From the NCBI GenBank assembly GCA_004297445.1, contig SCUK01000023.1, positions 1-55,032 of the forward strand: a stretch of DNA of 55,032 bases, given 5' to 3'. A program made the translations under genes and the position numbers. Within the stretch, counting starts at the first letter, position 1. Every line of letters starts with the position of its first letter. Below the pieces are notes generated by a model. It had not been told where the DNA came from and searched no databases. It was given only the letters and a program-made list of their open reading frames with translations. This DNA is from Anaerolineae bacterium (GTDB lineage Bacteria > Chloroflexota > Anaerolineae > Anaerolineales > UBA11579). Below are positions 53,061-55,032 of this stretch, one piece after another.

Positions 53061-54008
53061 ATGACCACACCCGCCGCTGAAACCCTCCCGGCCATCTCGC
53101 AGGCCGCCCCTTCCAACAGCCTGCTTCGGCTGACCATGCGCCGGCTGTTCCGCCAGCGCAATGCCATCATCGGCGCAACCATCCTCGCCTTTCTGATACT
53201 TGTCGCCATCTTTGCTCCTGCGCTTGCGCCGTATGACCCCACCTTGAGTCTGCTGGACATTGAGCCTGTCACCATCCGTCAGGAGCCCTGCATTCATCTG
53301 TTCGGTTGTCCCGAAGACCAGGCCCAGCACATCATGGGTCTGGATGGCAACGCCCGCGACCAGTTCAGCCGCGTCATCTTTGGCACGCGCATTTCGTTGT
53401 TCATCGGCTTTTCCACCGTCGGTCTCGCCATCATCATCGGCACCCTGCTTGGCGCGGTGGCCGGCTATGCCGGCGGCTGGCTGGACAACGTCATCATGCG
53501 CCTCATGGATGTCCTGCTTGCCTTCCCCAGTTTCCTGCTTGCCATCGCCATCATTACGGTATTGGGGCGCGGTCTTCAGAACGCGCTATACGCCATTGCC
53601 ATCGTCAATATCCCGCACTTCGCCCGCCTGATTCGCGCCAGCGTCCTGTCCATCAAGGAACAGGAATTCGTCGCCGCTACCCGCGCCCTGGGCGCCAGTC
53701 CGGTGTGGATTCTGATGAAGCGCATCCTGCCTAACGCCCTGCCGCCACTCATCGTGCAGGCCACCCTCAGCATCGCCGGCGCCATTCTGGAGGCCGCCGC
53801 GCTGTCGTTCCTCGGCCTCGGCGCGCAGGAACCTGCGTCGGAATGGGGCACAATGCTCGGCCGCGAACGCGGCCAGGTCTTCACGGCCCCCTACCTCGTC
53901 TTCTATCCCGGCTTCGCCATTATGCTCACCGTGCTGGCCTTTAACCTTCTGGGCGATGGTCTGCGCGATGCCATGGACCCCCGCCTCAGCCAGGTGTCGA
54001 AGCGATGA
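53061..54008 (+). CDS. Oligopeptide/dipeptide ABC permease, DppC-like
   Basis: A 315-residue permease with the family's N-terminal segment (LFRQRNAIIGATILAFLILV), HIMGLDGNARDQFSRVIFGTR, and the EAA motif QEFVAATRALGASPVWILMK. It overlaps the ATPase start (ATGA at 54005). Normal length and ending (GDGLRDAMDPR). Confidence 0.93.
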   Translation: MTTPAAETLPAISQAAPSNSLLRLTMRRLFRQRNAIIGATILAFLILVAIFAPALAPYDPTLSLLDIEPVTIRQEPCIHLFGCPEDQAQHIMGLDGNARDQFSRVIFGTRISLFIGFSTVGLAIIIGTLLGAVAGYAGGWLDNVIMRLMDVLLAFPSFLLAIAIITVLGRGLQNALYAIAIVNIPHFARLIRASVLSIKEQEFVAATRALGASPVWILMKRILPNALPPLIVQATLSIAGAILEAAALSFLGLGAQEPASEWGTMLGRERGQVFTAPYLVFYPGFAIMLTVLAFNLLGDGLRDAMDPRLSQVSKR

Positions 54009-55032
54009 CGAAGAATCCTGGTATGTCCCAATCCAAAGCCTCATCCGTCCCATCGGATAAAGCGCCGATTCTGGAAGTCCGCGACCTGAAGACTTATTTC
54101 TTTACGGACGATGGCGTTGTGAAAGCCGTGGATGGCGTGGATTTCTATGTCCGTCATGGCGAAGTGCTCGGTCTGGTCGGCGAATCCGGCTGTGGCAAGA
54201 GCGTCACCTCGCTTTCCATCCTTCGACTCATCAGCCGCCCCGGCGAAATCGTCTCCGGCGAGGTGGTCTTTGAAGGCGAAGACCTGCTGAAGAAACCCAT
54301 CAATAGCATGGTGGATATTCGCGGCGACCGTATTTCGATGATTTTCCAGCAACCCAAATCCAGCCTCAACCCCGTCTTTTCCGTGGGCGATCAGATTGTC
54401 GAGGTGTTCGAAATACACGGTCGGGCGGAAAAAGAAGCGGCCTGGGAAAAAGCCGTGGACCTGCTGCGACGGGTTGGCATCCCGGACCCCGAAACCAAGG
54501 CCCACGCCTACCCACACCAGCTTTCCGGAGGCCAGGCCCAGCGCGTCATGATTGCGATGGCGATGGCCCTGCAGCCCGAACTGCTGATTGCCGATGAGCC
54601 GACCACGGCGCTGGACGTCACCATCCAGGCCCAGATTCTGGACCTCATTCGGGAGCTGAACAAGGAAACCAACACCGCCGTCATCCTGATCACCCACGAT
54701 TTGGGCGTCATTGCTGAAATGGCTGACCGCGTTGCCGTCATGTACGCCGGCAACATCGTGGAAGAAGTGGATGTGGAGCGCCTGTTCGCTACGCCCCTCC
54801 ATCCCTACACCCAGGGGCTGATTGAAAGCATCCCGATTCTCGGCTCGGTGAAAGAGCGTCTGAACACCATTCCCGGCAGCGTCCCCAACCTGATTGATTT
54901 GCCGGTCGGCTGCCGCTTTGCCGAGCGCTGCACCGCCCGCACCGAGTACGGTCTGAAAATCTGCAGCGAGATTGAGCCTGAACTAATTGAGATTGACCCC
55001 GGTCACAGCGTACGCTGCTGGCTGTATGAAGA
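54005..55032 (+). CDS. Oligopeptide/dipeptide ABC ATPase, DppD-like (3' partial)
   Basis: The frame is open from the ATG at 54005 (overlapping the permease stop) to the window end, 342 full codons, and is nearly complete. Walker A is GESGCGKS, Q-loop IFQQPKSSLNP, signature LSGGQAQRV, Walker B LLIADEPTTALD, His of THDLGVIAEMADRVAVMYAG. The C-terminal region shows the peptide-ABC Cys-bearing extension (LPVGCRFAERCTARTEYG). The second ATPase (DppF) expected downstream lies outside the window. Confidence 0.93.
   Translation, partial: MTKNPGMSQSKASSVPSDKAPILEVRDLKTYFFTDDGVVKAVDGVDFYVRHGEVLGLVGESGCGKSVTSLSILRLISRPGEIVSGEVVFEGEDLLKKPINSMVDIRGDRISMIFQQPKSSLNPVFSVGDQIVEVFEIHGRAEKEAAWEKAVDLLRRVGIPDPETKAHAYPHQLSGGQAQRVMIAMAMALQPELLIADEPTTALDVTIQAQILDLIRELNKETNTAVILITHDLGVIAEMADRVAVMYAGNIVEEVDVERLFATPLHPYTQGLIESIPILGSVKERLNTIPGSVPNLIDLPVGCRFAERCTARTEYGLKICSEIEPELIEIDPGHSVRCWLYE

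Noticed and set aside
54041-54802. Minus-strand frame at the right end
   Set aside because: Antisense of the DppD-like ATPase, which has all ABC motifs.

Overview
The window looks like a chromosomal stretch of a high-GC, probably anaerobic or facultative bacterium of the Chloroflexota, most likely an Anaerolineae-type lineage. This is an inference from gene content and style: a four-subunit 2-oxoacid:ferredoxin oxidoreductase, pyruvate phosphate dikinase, lipoproteins with Thr/Pro/Ala linkers after the lipobox, a rearranged oligopeptide-binding protein of a kind I associate with this phylum, and intergenic palindromes. No phage or plasmid backbone is visible. There is one complete insertion sequence.

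Layout. 1-6467: a large transporter-HEAT-cyclic-nucleotide-binding fusion (5' end missing), a thiolase, and an EamA permease overlapping a leucine-rich-repeat protein. 6742-9457: korDABC operon, then a bidirectional terminator. 9522-13397 (minus): an unknown membrane protein and ppdK. 13640-17610: a Met/Gly-rich PepSY protein, an IS701-type element inserted exactly at its stop codon, then an OmpR-type regulator and sensor kinase. 17692-19204: a textbook rplU-rpmA-rpmE operon with a consensus promoter and terminator; its L31 carries an RNA-polymerase-alpha-CTD-like extension. 19293-22187: tdk-hpt-cca. 22358-25854: an acetyltransferase diverging from feoB-feoA, and a stand-alone CBM48 protein. 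25932-30824 (minus): an unusual tandemly duplicated two-gene cassette encoding a zinc-ribbon membrane protein and a protein with A(I/L)P(S/A)(N/S) pentapeptide repeats. 30903-35291: gltX, glnS, a secreted three-repeat protein and tRNA-Gln(CUG). 35498-40884: an NMT1/SsuABC-type importer operon with a free-standing adenylation-thiolation-thioesterase enzyme embedded in it. 40958-43338: a DUF2779-type nuclease fusion and a lipoprotein. 43378-48351 (minus): an autoregulated TetR operon for an ABC-2/HlyD drug exporter. 48538-49872: an MFS transporter. 50011-55032: a Dpp/Opp-type peptide importer whose binding protein is circularly permuted, running off the right edge.

How the genes work together. 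Housekeeping units (ribosomal proteins, nucleotide salvage, tRNA maturation and charging) alternate with transport operons. The clearest functional modules are korDABC with ppdK (pyruvate/2-oxoacid metabolism), gltX-glnS-tRNA-Gln (direct Gln-tRNA charging), feoB-feoA (ferrous iron uptake), the TetR-controlled exporter, and two ABC importers. The most novel-looking regions are the duplicated pentapeptide cassette (26422-30889), the A-T-TE enzyme inside an importer operon (35498-40884), and the permuted binding protein (50143-51822).
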